Shown piece by piece: positions 26,635-34,059 of a DNA stretch of 42,368 nucleotides. The stretch covers positions 1-42,368 of the forward strand of contig CAYWRO010000030.1 of the NCBI GenBank assembly GCA_964460345.1, written 5' to 3'. Position 1 is the stretch's first letter. Every line of letters starts with the position of its first letter. Source of the stretch: CAYWRO01 sp964460345. Lineage in GTDB: Bacteria > Planctomycetota > Phycisphaerae > Phycisphaerales > UBA1924. The notes below the pieces were generated by a model that worked only from the letters and a program-made list of their open reading frames with translations, was not told the DNA's origin and ran no database searches. The position numbers were made by a program, and so were the translations under genes.

Positions 26635-28047
26635 TTACGGTCGGGGGTCTGATGGGGCTGGCGGGAGGAGGGTGCGGATCAGGGCGGCGTGGCGGGCGGT
26701 GGCGCCTCGCTGGGCGAGGATGACGCCGCGGCCGCGGTCGGCGATGGCGTGGCGTTCTTCGGGGTCGTTGATGAGGCGTGCAAGCGTTTCGGCGAGTGCG
26801 CCTGCGCCGAGTTGGAGGATGCCGCGGGCCTCGAGGAGGGGAGCCATGGAGGAGTCGAAGTCGCTCATGCACGGTCCGCAGAGGACGGGCTTGCCGAGGG
26901 CGACGGGTTCGATGGGGTCGGAGCCGTAGAGCGCGCCGAAGCTGCGGCCGATGACGACGACGTCGGCGAGGGCGTAGGCGGCGCGGAGTTCGCCGATGGT
27001 GTCGAGGAGGAAGCGGTCCGTGCCGGGGGCCGCGCGCGTGCCGCTGGAGCGGCGGATACAGCGGCCTTCGCCGCCCATGGCGAGGAAAGCTTCCTCGAAG
27101 CGCTCCGGCCTGCGCGGGGCGCAGAGAAGCTGCACGCCTTCGGGGCACGCGGCGTGGAGGAGGGCCTCTTCGGCGGGGTAGGGGAGGTCAGGCAGGGCGG
27201 TGTCGCGCTTGTGGCCGTGGGCGACGAACGCGCAGCCGGCGCGACTGTACATCGTTCCGTAGGGGCGGTCCTCGCGCGGGGGCTTGTCGGGAAGGGGGCC
27301 GGTGGAGCCGGCGACGATAAGCGGGCGGTTGCGGTCGATGCCGAGTGCCGCGGCGAGCTCGGAGGCTCCGTCGACTTCGTCTTCGATGCGGGCGGCGTCC
27401 CATTTCATGGAGCCGGTGACGAGGACGCGGTCGGCGGGGACGCCCATGGCTTCGAAGCGGCGGGCGTAGGTTTCGTCCTGGACCGCGGCGAAGGTGAGGC
27501 GGGAGAAGGTCGACCTGAGCAGGGGACGGGCGCGCTGGTAGCCGCGGAAGGAGCGGGCGCTGAGGCGGCCATTCACGACGCCGACGGGGATATTGCGGCG
27601 CTGACACTCGCGGATGAAGTTGGGCCAGAGCTCAAGTTCGACGAGCGCGACGGCGTCGGGGCGGACGGCGTTCAGGAAGCGGCGCACGCTGCTGGAGAAG
27701 TCGAGCGGGTAGCGCACGACGTGCATGTGCGGGGAGCCTTCGAAGAGGGAGCGTGCTCGGGCGACGCCGGTGTCGGTGCCGGCGGAGACGACGACGTCGA
27801 GCGCGCTGCCGGCCGAGTCTGCGGCAGCGCCGCCGTCGCCGCAGACGAGCATGGGGGCGAGCCCGCGGAGGGCGTTGACCTCGCCGACGCTGACGGCGTG
27901 AAGGAGGATGCGCTTGCGGTTGTCGGCGGGGGGCGGGAGGGGCGGGATGTGGCCGAAGCGCTGGCGCCAGTCGCCGCGGGCTTTGCGCGCCCAGATGGGA
28001 GAGAGGACGACCGCGCCGCAGGCGTAGAGGAGATCGAGAAGGTTCAT
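26635..28047 (-). CDS. waaA: 3-deoxy-D-manno-octulosonic acid transferase (Kdo transferase)
   Basis: 470 residues from ATG 28047, where the fold begins. Adds Kdo from CMP-Kdo to lipid A precursor at the inner membrane. The N-terminus is a membrane anchor (LLDLLYACGAVVLSPIW). Family motifs: RFGHIPP, HAVSVGEVNA, VSAGTDTGVARA, VRYPLDFSSSVRRFL, LVELELWPNFI, NGRLSARSFRGYQR, VTGSMKWDA, and later VVIGRSFGALYGSDPIEPVALGKPVLCGP. Odd: about 42 residues (near 250-291; PLPDKPPRED to PYPA) interrupt the AGST-GEE loop, at plus positions about 27175-27297. The insert is in frame and looks like an inserted element. The tRNA-Val gene lies 80 bases upstream on the same strand. Confidence 0.9.
   Translation of the reverse strand: MNLLDLLYACGAVVLSPIWARKARGDWRQRFGHIPPLPPPADNRKRILLHAVSVGEVNALRGLAPMLVCGDGGAAADSAGSALDVVVSAGTDTGVARARSLFEGSPHMHVVRYPLDFSSSVRRFLNAVRPDAVALVELELWPNFIRECQRRNIPVGVVNGRLSARSFRGYQRARPLLRSTFSRLTFAAVQDETYARRFEAMGVPADRVLVTGSMKWDAARIEDEVDGASELAAALGIDRNRPLIVAGSTGPLPDKPPREDRPYGTMYSRAGCAFVAHGHKRDTALPDLPYPAEEALLHAACPEGVQLLCAPRRPERFEEAFLAMGGEGRCIRRSSGTRAAPGTDRFLLDTIGELRAAYALADVVVIGRSFGALYGSDPIEPVALGKPVLCGPCMSDFDSSMAPLLEARGILQLGAGALAETLARLINDPEERHAIADRGRGVILAQRGATARHAALIRTLLPPAPSDPRP
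27175..27297 (-). other. In-frame insertion within waaA
   Basis: About 120 bases coding for about 42 residues between AGSTG and EEALLHAA, where family members have only a few residues. Contains the arms GTCGCG and CGCGAC about 35 bases apart and similar C-rich ends (CCCTTCCCGACAAG and CCCTGCCTGACCTCC). Boundaries are approximate. Confidence 0.5.
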
Positions 28048-28127
28048 GGCGATCCGGCGGCGGCGGGGGTGAATGATGCGCAGCGCCCCCTTGCCGTCGT
28101 CCGTGCCGGCCGCTGTCGTCGCTGAAG

Positions 28128-28201
28128 TGGGCAGGGCGGGACTCGAACCCGCGACCCCTCGCATGTAACGCGAGTGCTCTGGCCAGCTGAGCTACCCGCC
28201 C
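28128..28201 (-). tRNA. tRNA-Val (anticodon TAC)
   Basis: 74 bases on the minus strand. Acceptor GGGCGGG pairs with CCTGCCC (one G-T). D-arm GCTC/GAGC, anticodon stem CTCGC/GCGAG with loop GTTACAT (anticodon TAC), variable loop GGGTC, T-arm GCGGG-TTCGAGT-CCCGC. Discriminator base A. CCA is not encoded. Confidence 0.95.
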
Positions 28202-28335
28202 GGGGGTGGATGGTAGGGGCGGTGCGGCGTGGTGGGTGGCGATTGTGGGTTCGCGGTGCGGGGTGGGGGGCGGTGTGCGTGCGCTTTGAGTTGTGTGTTG
28301 GCGAAGGGTGGCGGCTGGAGGGTGCGTGCTGGTCT

Positions 28336-28359
28336 GCCGCTCCCTTACGGTCGCGGCTC
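28336..28359. repeat. Dispersed GCCGC...GCGGC element, copy 2
   Basis: GCCGCTCCCTTACGGTCGCG then GCTC. It sits in the 245-base gap between tRNA-Val and the isoaspartyl peptidase gene, where no other gene is seen. Confidence 0.75.
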
Positions 28360-28446
28360 AGATGGTCGCGGGTCTGGCGCTCGCGGCGAGTGGCTGGCGC
28401 GGCTTTGGGGTGGCTGGTACCATGGCGGAGACGGGAGGAGCCGCCG

Positions 28447-29472
28447 ATGACGATGATGCAGACGGTGTTTGTACTGGTCCTTCTGGCCGCCCTCGTGCTG
28501 GGAGGGTGCACGGCGACGACAGCGGTGGATCCGCATCCGCCGGAGCGGGCGGTGTGGGCGATTGCGATTCATGCGGGGGCTGGGTCGCCGGATCGCAATG
28601 CGCCGCCGGAGCAGATCGAGGCGTACCGGGAGTCGCTGCGGGCGGCGCTGCGGATCGGCGTGGATGAACTTGCCGATGGGGGGACGTCGCTCGATGCGGT
28701 GGAGAAGGTGGTGCGCTTCCTGGAGGATGATCCGCTGTTCAACGCGGGTCGCGGCGCGGTCTTCACCGCGGAGGGGACGCACGAACTGGATGCGTCGATC
28801 ATGGAGGGGCGCACGCTGGGGTGCGGCGCGGTGACGGGCGTACGCACGGTGAAGAACCCCGTGACGCTGGCGCGGCTGGTAATGGAAGAGTCGCGGCACG
28901 TCTTCTTCGCGGGGGATGGGGCGGAGAAGTTCGCGGATGAAGTGGGCGTGGAGCGCGTGGATCCATCGTACTTCAGCACGCCGGCGCGGCACGAGGCGCT
29001 GCAGCGGGTGCTGGAGGAGCGGAAGAAGAAGCAGAGCAAGGCGGCCGGGGGCGAGGATGTGTATCGGGGGACGGTGGGGGCGGTGGCGCTGGATTCTCAG
29101 GGGAACCTGGCCGCCGCGACGAGCACGGGGGGGCTGACGGGCAAGCAGTTCGGGCGGATCGGCGACAGCCCGATCATCGGGGCGGGGACGTATGCGAACA
29201 ACAAGTCGGCGGCGGTGTCGTGCACGGGCGTCGGGGAGGAGTTCATCCGGCACACGGTGGCGCGCGACATCGCCGCGTTGATCGAGTATCGCAACCTGCC
29301 GGCGGAGCGCGCGGCCAGGCACGTGGTTTTCGACAAGCTCGCGCCCGGAGATGGCGGCGTGATCGTGGTGAGCCATCGCGGCGAGATCGCGATGGTGTTT
29401 TCCACGGACGGCATGTTCCGCGGCAGCGCGGATTCGAGCGGGCGTTTTCGCGTGGCGATCTGGGAGGACTGA
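28447..29472 (+). CDS. Lipoprotein isoaspartyl peptidase / L-asparaginase (Ntn-hydrolase)
   Basis: 341 residues. ATG 28447 follows GGAGGAG and a TACCAT box at 28418-28423; an earlier in-frame codon is unsupported. The N-terminus VFVLVLLAALVLGGC is a lipoprotein signal with lipid-anchored Cys21. The rest is a plant-type asparaginase: IAIHAGAGSPDR, GGTSLDAVEKVVRFLEDDPLFNAGRGAVF, and RGTVGAVALD, where the enzyme cleaves itself before Thr209 to make the nucleophile. Then SPIIGAGTYA. Such enzymes hydrolyse beta-aspartyl dipeptides and asparagine. The next gene, overlapping by one base, encodes a cyanophycinase, which makes beta-Asp-Arg dipeptides, so this protein probably splits them into Asp and Arg outside the cytoplasm. 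Confidence 0.92.
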   Translation: MTMMQTVFVLVLLAALVLGGCTATTAVDPHPPERAVWAIAIHAGAGSPDRNAPPEQIEAYRESLRAALRIGVDELADGGTSLDAVEKVVRFLEDDPLFNAGRGAVFTAEGTHELDASIMEGRTLGCGAVTGVRTVKNPVTLARLVMEESRHVFFAGDGAEKFADEVGVERVDPSYFSTPARHEALQRVLEERKKKQSKAAGGEDVYRGTVGAVALDSQGNLAAATSTGGLTGKQFGRIGDSPIIGAGTYANNKSAAVSCTGVGEEFIRHTVARDIAALIEYRNLPAERAARHVVFDKLAPGDGGVIVVSHRGEIAMVFSTDGMFRGSADSSGRFRVAIWED

Positions 29473-30710
29473 TGGGTGACGAGCGCAGCGTGATGGCGGG
29501 CGGGGAGGCGGCGCGCGCAGGCTGGGTGGGTCGCCTGCTTGCCCTGGTCGTCTGCTGTGCGGGTGTGGTCTTTTCCGGCTGCGCCGGGCCGCGGGAGCTA
29601 AAGCGGGGCGGTGTGGTCGAGCCGGCGGCGGCCGGGTGGTCGGGGCGGCTGTTGATCATCGGGGGCGGTCTGCGGAACGACAACGTGGAGGTGTGGCGGG
29701 TGTTTGCGGATGCCGCGGGCGCAGCGCCGCGGATTGGCGTCATTCCGACGGCCAGCGGCCTTCCCGAGGCGGGGGCGACGACGGCGACGGACATCCGCAC
29801 GCACCTGCCGCGGGCGATGATCGATGTGATTGACATTCGCGAGGAAAGTGCGCACCTGGCGCACGATGCGGAGGTGGTCGAGCGCATTCGGGCGTGCAAC
29901 GTGCTGTGGTTTACCGGGGGCGATCAGTCGCGGATCACGGCGGTGTTCCGGCCGGAGGGGAGTGAGACGCCGGCGTACGCGGCGGTGCGCGAAGTGCTGC
30001 AGCGCGGCGGGGTGATCGCGGGCACGAGCGCGGGGGCGGCGATGATGAGCGACCCGATGATCACGGGCGGGCGCGGGGAGTCAGCGCTGCGGGCGGCGCT
30101 GGGGCTGGGGGTGGGAGAAGGTGGTGGAGGAGAGGAGGGGCCGGCTGGAAGCCGGCGGTCCGCGCCGGGGATCGGGCCGGGGATGGGGTTGTTTCCGTAC
30201 GGGCTGACGGATCAGCATTTTCTGCGGCGGGCGCGGCTCGGGCGGTTGATCGTGGCGATGCACGGAACGGGGCAGATGCGCGGCTACGGCATCGCGGACA
30301 ACCGCGCGATCCTGGTCGACCTGGGAAGTCATTCGATCCGGCCGATCGGAGAAGATGCGCTGGTGCTGGTGGATTTATCCCGCGCGACCTTCACGGGAGA
30401 CGCCATGCTCGATGTGCGGCTGTCGCTGCTGTCAACGGGTGATCGCGTTGACGGAAGAACGGGAATGGTCCTGCGCGCGGTGGAGGCCGGTCCGCCGCGG
30501 GAGATGCTGCCGCGGGAGGCCTTCGCGGACCCCTTCGGGCCGGACGCCGTGAAGCACGCGATGCACGCGGCGATGGCTCTGCCGGGAGAGGCGGTGACGC
30601 TGACGGATGAAGAGGAAGCGATCACATTCACGTTCACGGCGCGCGGGGGATTGGAGCCGGTGCGGCTGGATGTGATTGGAGCGGCAGTCGGAGGGCGGGG
30701 CGGCGACTGA
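29472..30710 (+). CDS. Lipoprotein cyanophycinase (peptidase S51)
   Basis: 412 residues. ATG 29472 overlaps the previous stop (TGATG), so translation is probably coupled; ATG 29493 is an alternative. The signal LLALVVCCAGVVFSGC gives lipid-anchored Cys37. Cyanophycinase motifs: LIIGGGLRNDNVEVW, IGVIPTASG, VLWFTGGDQSRITAVF and GVIAGTSAGAAMMSDPMITGG, with nucleophile Ser186, then GLTDQHFLRRARLGRLIVAM. These enzymes cut the storage polymer cyanophycin to beta-Asp-Arg dipeptides. About 17 residues (near 214-231, GEGGGGEEGPAGSRRSAP) are encoded by a dispersed palindrome (30137-30160). Export fits extracellular CphE-type enzymes. No cyanophycin synthetase is in the window. Confidence 0.9.
   Translation: MGDERSVMAGGEAARAGWVGRLLALVVCCAGVVFSGCAGPRELKRGGVVEPAAAGWSGRLLIIGGGLRNDNVEVWRVFADAAGAAPRIGVIPTASGLPEAGATTATDIRTHLPRAMIDVIDIREESAHLAHDAEVVERIRACNVLWFTGGDQSRITAVFRPEGSETPAYAAVREVLQRGGVIAGTSAGAAMMSDPMITGGRGESALRAALGLGVGEGGGGEEGPAGSRRSAPGIGPGMGLFPYGLTDQHFLRRARLGRLIVAMHGTGQMRGYGIADNRAILVDLGSHSIRPIGEDALVLVDLSRATFTGDAMLDVRLSLLSTGDRVDGRTGMVLRAVEAGPPREMLPREAFADPFGPDAVKHAMHAAMALPGEAVTLTDEEEAITFTFTARGGLEPVRLDVIGAAVGGRGGD
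30137..30160. repeat. Dispersed palindrome inside the cyanophycinase gene
   Basis: GGCCGGCTGGAAGCCGGCGG then TCCG; matches 21008-21031 over 23 bases. Read in frame as GPAGSRRS in a glycine-rich loop that is not part of the catalytic core. Confidence 0.8.
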
Positions 30711-30778
30711 AGAGGTGAGGTTGGCGTTACGCGGCGGCGGGGTGATGAGTCGCGTGGGTTGGTGCGTGGTGTTCGCTT

Positions 30779-30860
30779 GAACGCAGAGAACGCCGAGTGC
30801 TCGCAGAGAGCGCGGGGAGGGTAACGCGAAGCAGTCGAAGGACGCGATGGTCTCGAAGGA
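30779..30860 (+). repeat. Dispersed ACGCAGAG repeat, copy 1
   Basis: About 80 bases: AACGCAGAGAACGCCGAG, then TCGCAGAGAGCGCGGGGAGG, GTAACGCGAAG and CGAAGGACGCGATGGTCTCG. The last part supplies AAGGA and the ATG of the next gene. Related copies lie at 31262, 32149 and, inverted, at 32636 and about 36875. Confidence 0.8.
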
Positions 30861-31188
30861 ACTGCAGAAATTGTGGGCGGAGCACCTTGCCGCGTCCGTT
30901 CCATCGGGACTTCCGGACGAGATCGATGGTGAAGATCTCTTGCTTGCAGTCTTCGCGGGCTGCATCGCCGTCGCGAAGGTCGTTGGAGATCGTGAGCACT
31001 ATGCCGCGTCCGGCGTGCGCTGGTGGCAACTTCGCCGGCGGTGGATGTACGCGCGGCACACGCCGCGCATTCTGCGGAACACATCGGAACTCTTTGCGAA
31101 GACGAGCAATCTCGACCCGGAGAGCCGCGTCTACCTGGGCCGTCTGAAGCGCCTTGCCGACCTCGCGCTCGCCGAGCGCGGCGGATAA
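30847..31188 (+). CDS. Small hypothetical protein following a repeat
   Basis: 113 residues, no family recognised. Mostly helical by composition (EDLLLAVFAGCIAVAKVVGD; LRRRWMYARHTPRILRNTSELFAK) and basic in the middle. Cytosolic; no signal. The start ATGGTCTCGAAG and its AAGGA ribosome site belong to the dispersed repeat, so the first five or so residues may be recent. No partner gene is obvious. It begins the accessory stretch of small genes. Confidence 0.5.
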   Translation: MVSKELQKLWAEHLAASVPSGLPDEIDGEDLLLAVFAGCIAVAKVVGDREHYAASGVRWWQLRRRWMYARHTPRILRNTSELFAKTSNLDPESRVYLGRLKRLADLALAERGG

Positions 31189-31208
31189 CATCGAAAGCAC
31201 GCACAACG

Positions 31209-31232
31209 GAGCCGCGCCCGTCAGGAAGCGGG
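31209..31232. repeat. Dispersed GCCGC...GCGGC element, copy 3 (inverted)
   Basis: GAGCCGCGCCCGTCAGGAAG then CGGG; an inverted and slightly diverged copy of the elements at 26584 and 28336. Confidence 0.6.
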
Positions 31233-31261
31233 GCCGCGCGGGAGACAAGCGACGTTTGTTG

Positions 31262-31305
31262 GAACGCAGAGAGCGCGGAGGTCTCGCAGAGGGCGCGGAG
31301 AAGAT
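31262..31305 (+). repeat. Dispersed ACGCAGAG repeat, copy 2 (short)
   Basis: GAACGCAGAGAGCGCGGAGG then TCTCGCAGAGGGCGCGGAGA. Precedes the first of two related genes. Confidence 0.75.
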
Positions 31306-31344
31306 GGCAAGAACAGTTCCGATGATGGCGCACAGGAGGCCTTG

Positions 31345-32139
31345 GTGCTGAATGAGTACGCAGAAGCGGTGCGAGTGCGCCTCGTGGCGATCTTCCCCGA
31401 GTTCGCGGATTACATTGGCGAGGAAGACGGCCATCTTGTCGTCCGGTTTCCATCGGGCGACCCGGAGTATCCGCTTTGCGTGTATGCATACGAAGACCAG
31501 ATTACCGTCGGCTTTGACCATTGGCACATGCACTTGCGACGCCTCGAGGAGGACGAGGGGGCTGAACTTCGCAGTGCGGCGGCGCTGATTCGTGCAATCC
31601 GGGAGGAGCGAGAACTGGTCGTCGTCAAGCACGCCGGCGAGCGGTGGGTCGGCTCACACCTGGCCTCGTCGCCTGATGAGGTACGGCTTGAGCGCGGCGA
31701 GACGGCGACGGTGCGCGCCTTCTCGGGGCTGGTGGCGACCTTGGGGCCGGCGGAGGTGCGAACCGGACCGCGTGAGGCGCTCGATCCGGACGTGCATTTT
31801 CCTCTGCTGCCGCTCAAGGATGTGCCCGGCGTCTGGACGGGCCTGGCGGAGGTCACGCACGGGCAGAGAGCCGATGCGCTCGACCCCGACTGCCTCGGCG
31901 CATTCGTGCGCATGTTCGCGCCGGCCGAGTCGCCGTACGCGTTCATCGAACAGGTGCGGGAGTTCTTCGAGGTATTCGGCGCTGCGCTGGTCGAGGTGAC
32001 CGATGTGGAGCCGTACGGCGAACTCCTTGCGCGCGAGGAGACGGATCAGGAGCACGCCGAGCTCGCGCTGGAAGCGAAGCAGCACAACGCCGTTCGATTC
32101 GGCACCTTTTACTGCTTCTCATCCGATGAAGAGGAGTGA
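31345..32139 (+). CDS. Hypothetical protein, long paralogue
   Basis: 264 residues. GTG 31345 is chosen for AGGAGG six bases upstream and because it then begins MLNEY like its neighbour at 32234. Residues 1-130 share a clear pattern with that protein: MLNEYxxxVRxRLxAIFPEFAxY near the start, a charged VGFDHWHMHL segment near 50-65, ERELVVVKHAGERWVGSHLAS, and ETATVRAFSGLVATL. The second half (about 135-264) is acidic and unique. No catalytic motif, signal or membrane segment is seen. The size and tandem arrangement recall immunity-protein families, but I cannot assign one. Preceded by a copy of the dispersed ACGCAGAG repeat. Confidence 0.65.
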   Translation: MLNEYAEAVRVRLVAIFPEFADYIGEEDGHLVVRFPSGDPEYPLCVYAYEDQITVGFDHWHMHLRRLEEDEGAELRSAAALIRAIREERELVVVKHAGERWVGSHLASSPDEVRLERGETATVRAFSGLVATLGPAEVRTGPREALDPDVHFPLLPLKDVPGVWTGLAEVTHGQRADALDPDCLGAFVRMFAPAESPYAFIEQVREFFEVFGAALVEVTDVEPYGELLAREETDQEHAELALEAKQHNAVRFGTFYCFSSDEEE

Positions 32140-32148
32140 GGAAGAGTC

Positions 32149-32225
32149 TCACGCAGAGGCGCAGGGCTCGCGGAGATGGGAGAGGGTAACGCGAAGGGTT
32201 CGAAGGGCGCGATGGTCTCGAAGAG
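32149..32225 (+). repeat. Dispersed ACGCAGAG repeat, copy 3
   Basis: CACGCAGAGGCGCAGGGCTCG, GAGAGGGTAACGCGAAGG, then TTCGAAGGGCGCGATGGTCT. Lies just before the short paralogue; its repeat-borne ATG is in a different frame from that gene. Confidence 0.8.
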
Positions 32226-32233
32226 GGGATGGC

Positions 32234-32632
32234 ATGTTGAACGAATATTCGCAGCAGGTCCGCGACAGGCTTCTGGCCATCTTCCCCGAGTTCGCCGAAT
32301 ATGCGACGGAGAAGGACGATTATCTCGTGATCCGCTATCCATCCCCCGATCCCGAGCACGCGCTTGGCGTCTTCAGCGACAACGATGAGATTCCGGTCGT
32401 TCTCGACGCCTGGCACACGCACACGTGGGAAGACGGGCTCGACGCGCAGATCGCGGAGGCCGCCGAGACCATCCGGGGGATCATCGAAGGTCGCGATCTG
32501 GTCGTCGTCACGCACAAGGACGGCAAGTGGGCCGGCTCCGGCCTGGCCTCGACAGTCGACGAGGTCGAACTGGAACCGGGGATGACCGCCACCGTGCGCG
32601 CGTGGTCCGGCCTCATCGCACGACTGCCCTGA
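32234..32632 (+). CDS. Hypothetical protein, short paralogue
   Basis: 132 residues, matching the N-terminal half of the preceding gene: MLNEYSQQVRDRLLAIFPEF, then VVLDAWHTHTWEDG where the other has VGFDHWHMHLRR, RDLVVVTHKDGKWAGSGLAS, and TATVRAWSGLIARLP. It therefore marks this region as a compact separate domain, and the two genes as products of duplication followed by fusion or loss. Function unknown. ATG 32234 follows GAGGGG. Confidence 0.65.
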   Translation: MLNEYSQQVRDRLLAIFPEFAEYATEKDDYLVIRYPSPDPEHALGVFSDNDEIPVVLDAWHTHTWEDGLDAQIAEAAETIRGIIEGRDLVVVTHKDGKWAGSGLASTVDEVELEPGMTATVRAWSGLIARLP

Positions 32633-32635
32633 AAT

Positions 32636-32713
32636 CCCTCTGCGATCCCTGCGCCTCTGCGTGAAACTCCCCCCTTCGCGTCCTTCGTCCCTTCGCATTC
32701 TTCGCGTTACATC
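32636..32713 (-). repeat. Dispersed ACGCAGAG repeat, copy 4 (inverted)
   Basis: On the minus strand GTAACGCGAAG and CGAAGGACGCGAAGG, then CACGCAGAGGCGCAGGGATCG. Inverted relative to copies 1-3 and with the two halves in swapped order. Closes the group of small genes. Confidence 0.7.
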
Positions 32714-32714
32714 C

Positions 32715-33374
32715 CTACGCCGCGCGCGAGCGCTCCCTTTCCGCCTGCGCTGCGCCCGTTCCGAACTGCACCGATGCCTGCGCGGGGTTGGTGCTGCGGC
32801 GATTGCCGCGGCGGCCGTAGATGCGGTAGCTGATGTGGCGGGCGCCGCTCGGGACGGCGCTGTCGAGCCAGTGTTTGCCGCGGATCGTGTCGATCGGCGC
32901 CCACGGGCCGCCGTCGATCGAGCGTTCGATCTGGAACCACTGGCTGCGCGCGATCGTGCCCTGCCAGGTGAGCGCGATCGAGCCGTCCGCGTTCGGTTCG
33001 GCGCGGGCGTTTGTCGGGCTTGAGGGCGCGGGCGTGGGGGAGGCCGGGGCGATGGGGGAGACTTTCGCGACGTCGTACAGGTCCCTATCGCCGGTCATCT
33101 CGGCGTGCGCGCGGATTGTCGCGGTCGCGGCCCCGCCGATGGCGCGCAGCGCGCGGCCCGCGGCGTTGGCCGCTTCCGTTGCGGTCTTGGCGAGCAGGCG
33201 CAGGCGCTCGGCCTCGGCGATCTTCGTTTCCGCATCGAGCGCTGCGGCGCGCACCTGCTGGGCCGCCTCGGGCGAAAGCCCGAGCAACTCGGCGTTGGCG
33301 ATCCAGTCGCCCGCGCGGGCGACGTAAAAGCTGACGAGGGCGTTGCGTGAACTGGGGATGGTGGTGTCGGCCAT
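32715..33374 (-). CDS. Hypothetical protein with C-terminal fibronectin III-like domain
   Basis: 219 residues. N-terminal half (about 1-105) is helical and alanine-rich (AAQQVRAAALDAETKIAEAERLRLLAKTATEAANAAGRALRAIGG), then a Pro/Ser/Thr linker (PASPTPAPSSPT), then a beta domain (about 125-205): SIALTWQGT, FQIERSIDGGPWAPIDT, and SYRIYGRRGNRRSTNPA, fitting fibronectin type III. No signal peptide is visible, so cytosolic or exported by another route. ATG 33374 follows GCGGAGC. Probably of phage or structural origin, but nothing adjoining supports that. Confidence 0.65.
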   Translation of the reverse strand: MADTTIPSSRNALVSFYVARAGDWIANAELLGLSPEAAQQVRAAALDAETKIAEAERLRLLAKTATEAANAAGRALRAIGGAATATIRAHAEMTGDRDLYDVAKVSPIAPASPTPAPSSPTNARAEPNADGSIALTWQGTIARSQWFQIERSIDGGPWAPIDTIRGKHWLDSAVPSGARHISYRIYGRRGNRRSTNPAQASVQFGTGAAQAERERSRAA

Positions 33375-33514
33375 GGTGTTGCTCCGCTCTGCGGTTGTGT
33401 GACCATGGCTCTATCGGCTCGGGGCGGGCGGCAGTTGAGCCGGCGGCTGCTGAAATGGGTCTGATGGGTCCTATGGGTCCTATAACGGGCCTTTTCAGGA
33501 GTAAAAAAGACGGT

Positions 33515-33735
33515 TTTCGGAGCGCACATGGCCCTTTTGAGAGCGCGCCTGGCCGTTTCCGGAGCGCGCATGGCCGTTTCAGGGCTGCGCATGGTCATTG
33601 CCGCCGCGCACAGCGCCGTTTCTGCGCGGCCAACGGCCCTTTCAGCAGCGTCAAGCGTCATGTCCGCCGCGCGCATGGCTGTTTCTGCGCCGCGAATGCC
33701 CCTTTGCGAACCGCAAACAGCAGTCCTCACGCCGC
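33515..33735. repeat. Diverged 21-bp tandem repeat, about ten units
   Basis: Units resemble GGAGCGCGCATGGCCGTTTC plus one base. The period of 21 bases gives a 7-residue repeat in any frame, for example APETAMR-like heptads on the minus strand and ARMAVSG-like heptads on the plus strand. Confidence 0.7.
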
Positions 33736-33875
33736 AGAGCCCCGCGCGCGACATCGAAAGAGCCGACCGAGCGCCGACCACCCCCGCACGCGCCAGGCGC
33801 ACGACGCCTCACGAGCCAGCGAAGCCGCCGCCACATCCGCGCACCGAACGCCACCAACGCCAGAGCGCGCCAAAA

Positions 33876-33910
33876 GCGGGGGTGCGGGGGCTGCAAGCCC
33901 CTGCAGCGCA
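33876..33910. repeat. 35-bp dispersed repeat with GGGGCT-GCA-AGCCCC hairpin, copy 1
   Basis: Identical over 35 bases to 34695-34729. Contains the perfect hairpin GGGGCT-GCA-AGCCCC. Confidence 0.85.
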
Positions 33911-33976
33911 AACAAGAGATTTGCGAACGGTGATGACGACCATGCGCGAAAAGGCGCCGGGAGGGAACCGTCTGCA

Positions 33977-34059
33977 CGATGATCCTGTGATGGCGGCGCG
34001 CTCAAGAAGAGTTTCGACGCAGGGGAGGGGGAAGACCCCCTCCCCCGCACCCCCACCCC
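33977..34059. repeat. 83-bp dispersed repeat with G-rich hairpin, copy 1
   Basis: Begins CGATGATCCTGTGATGGCGG and ends in C-runs. Contains GGGGAGGGGG-AAGA-CCCCCTCCCC (34022-34045). The minus strand has four runs of four or five G within 24 bases. Nearly identical to 35447-35529. Confidence 0.85.

Noticed and set aside
26689..28125. 478-codon plus-strand frame
   Set aside because: Fully antisense to waaA and across tRNA-Val; composition is Gly/Ala/Glu-biased with no motif.
33095..33802. 235-codon minus-strand frame with heptads
   Set aside because: Overlaps the fibronectin-like gene in another frame; has no ribosome site. The heptads are reported as a repeat instead.
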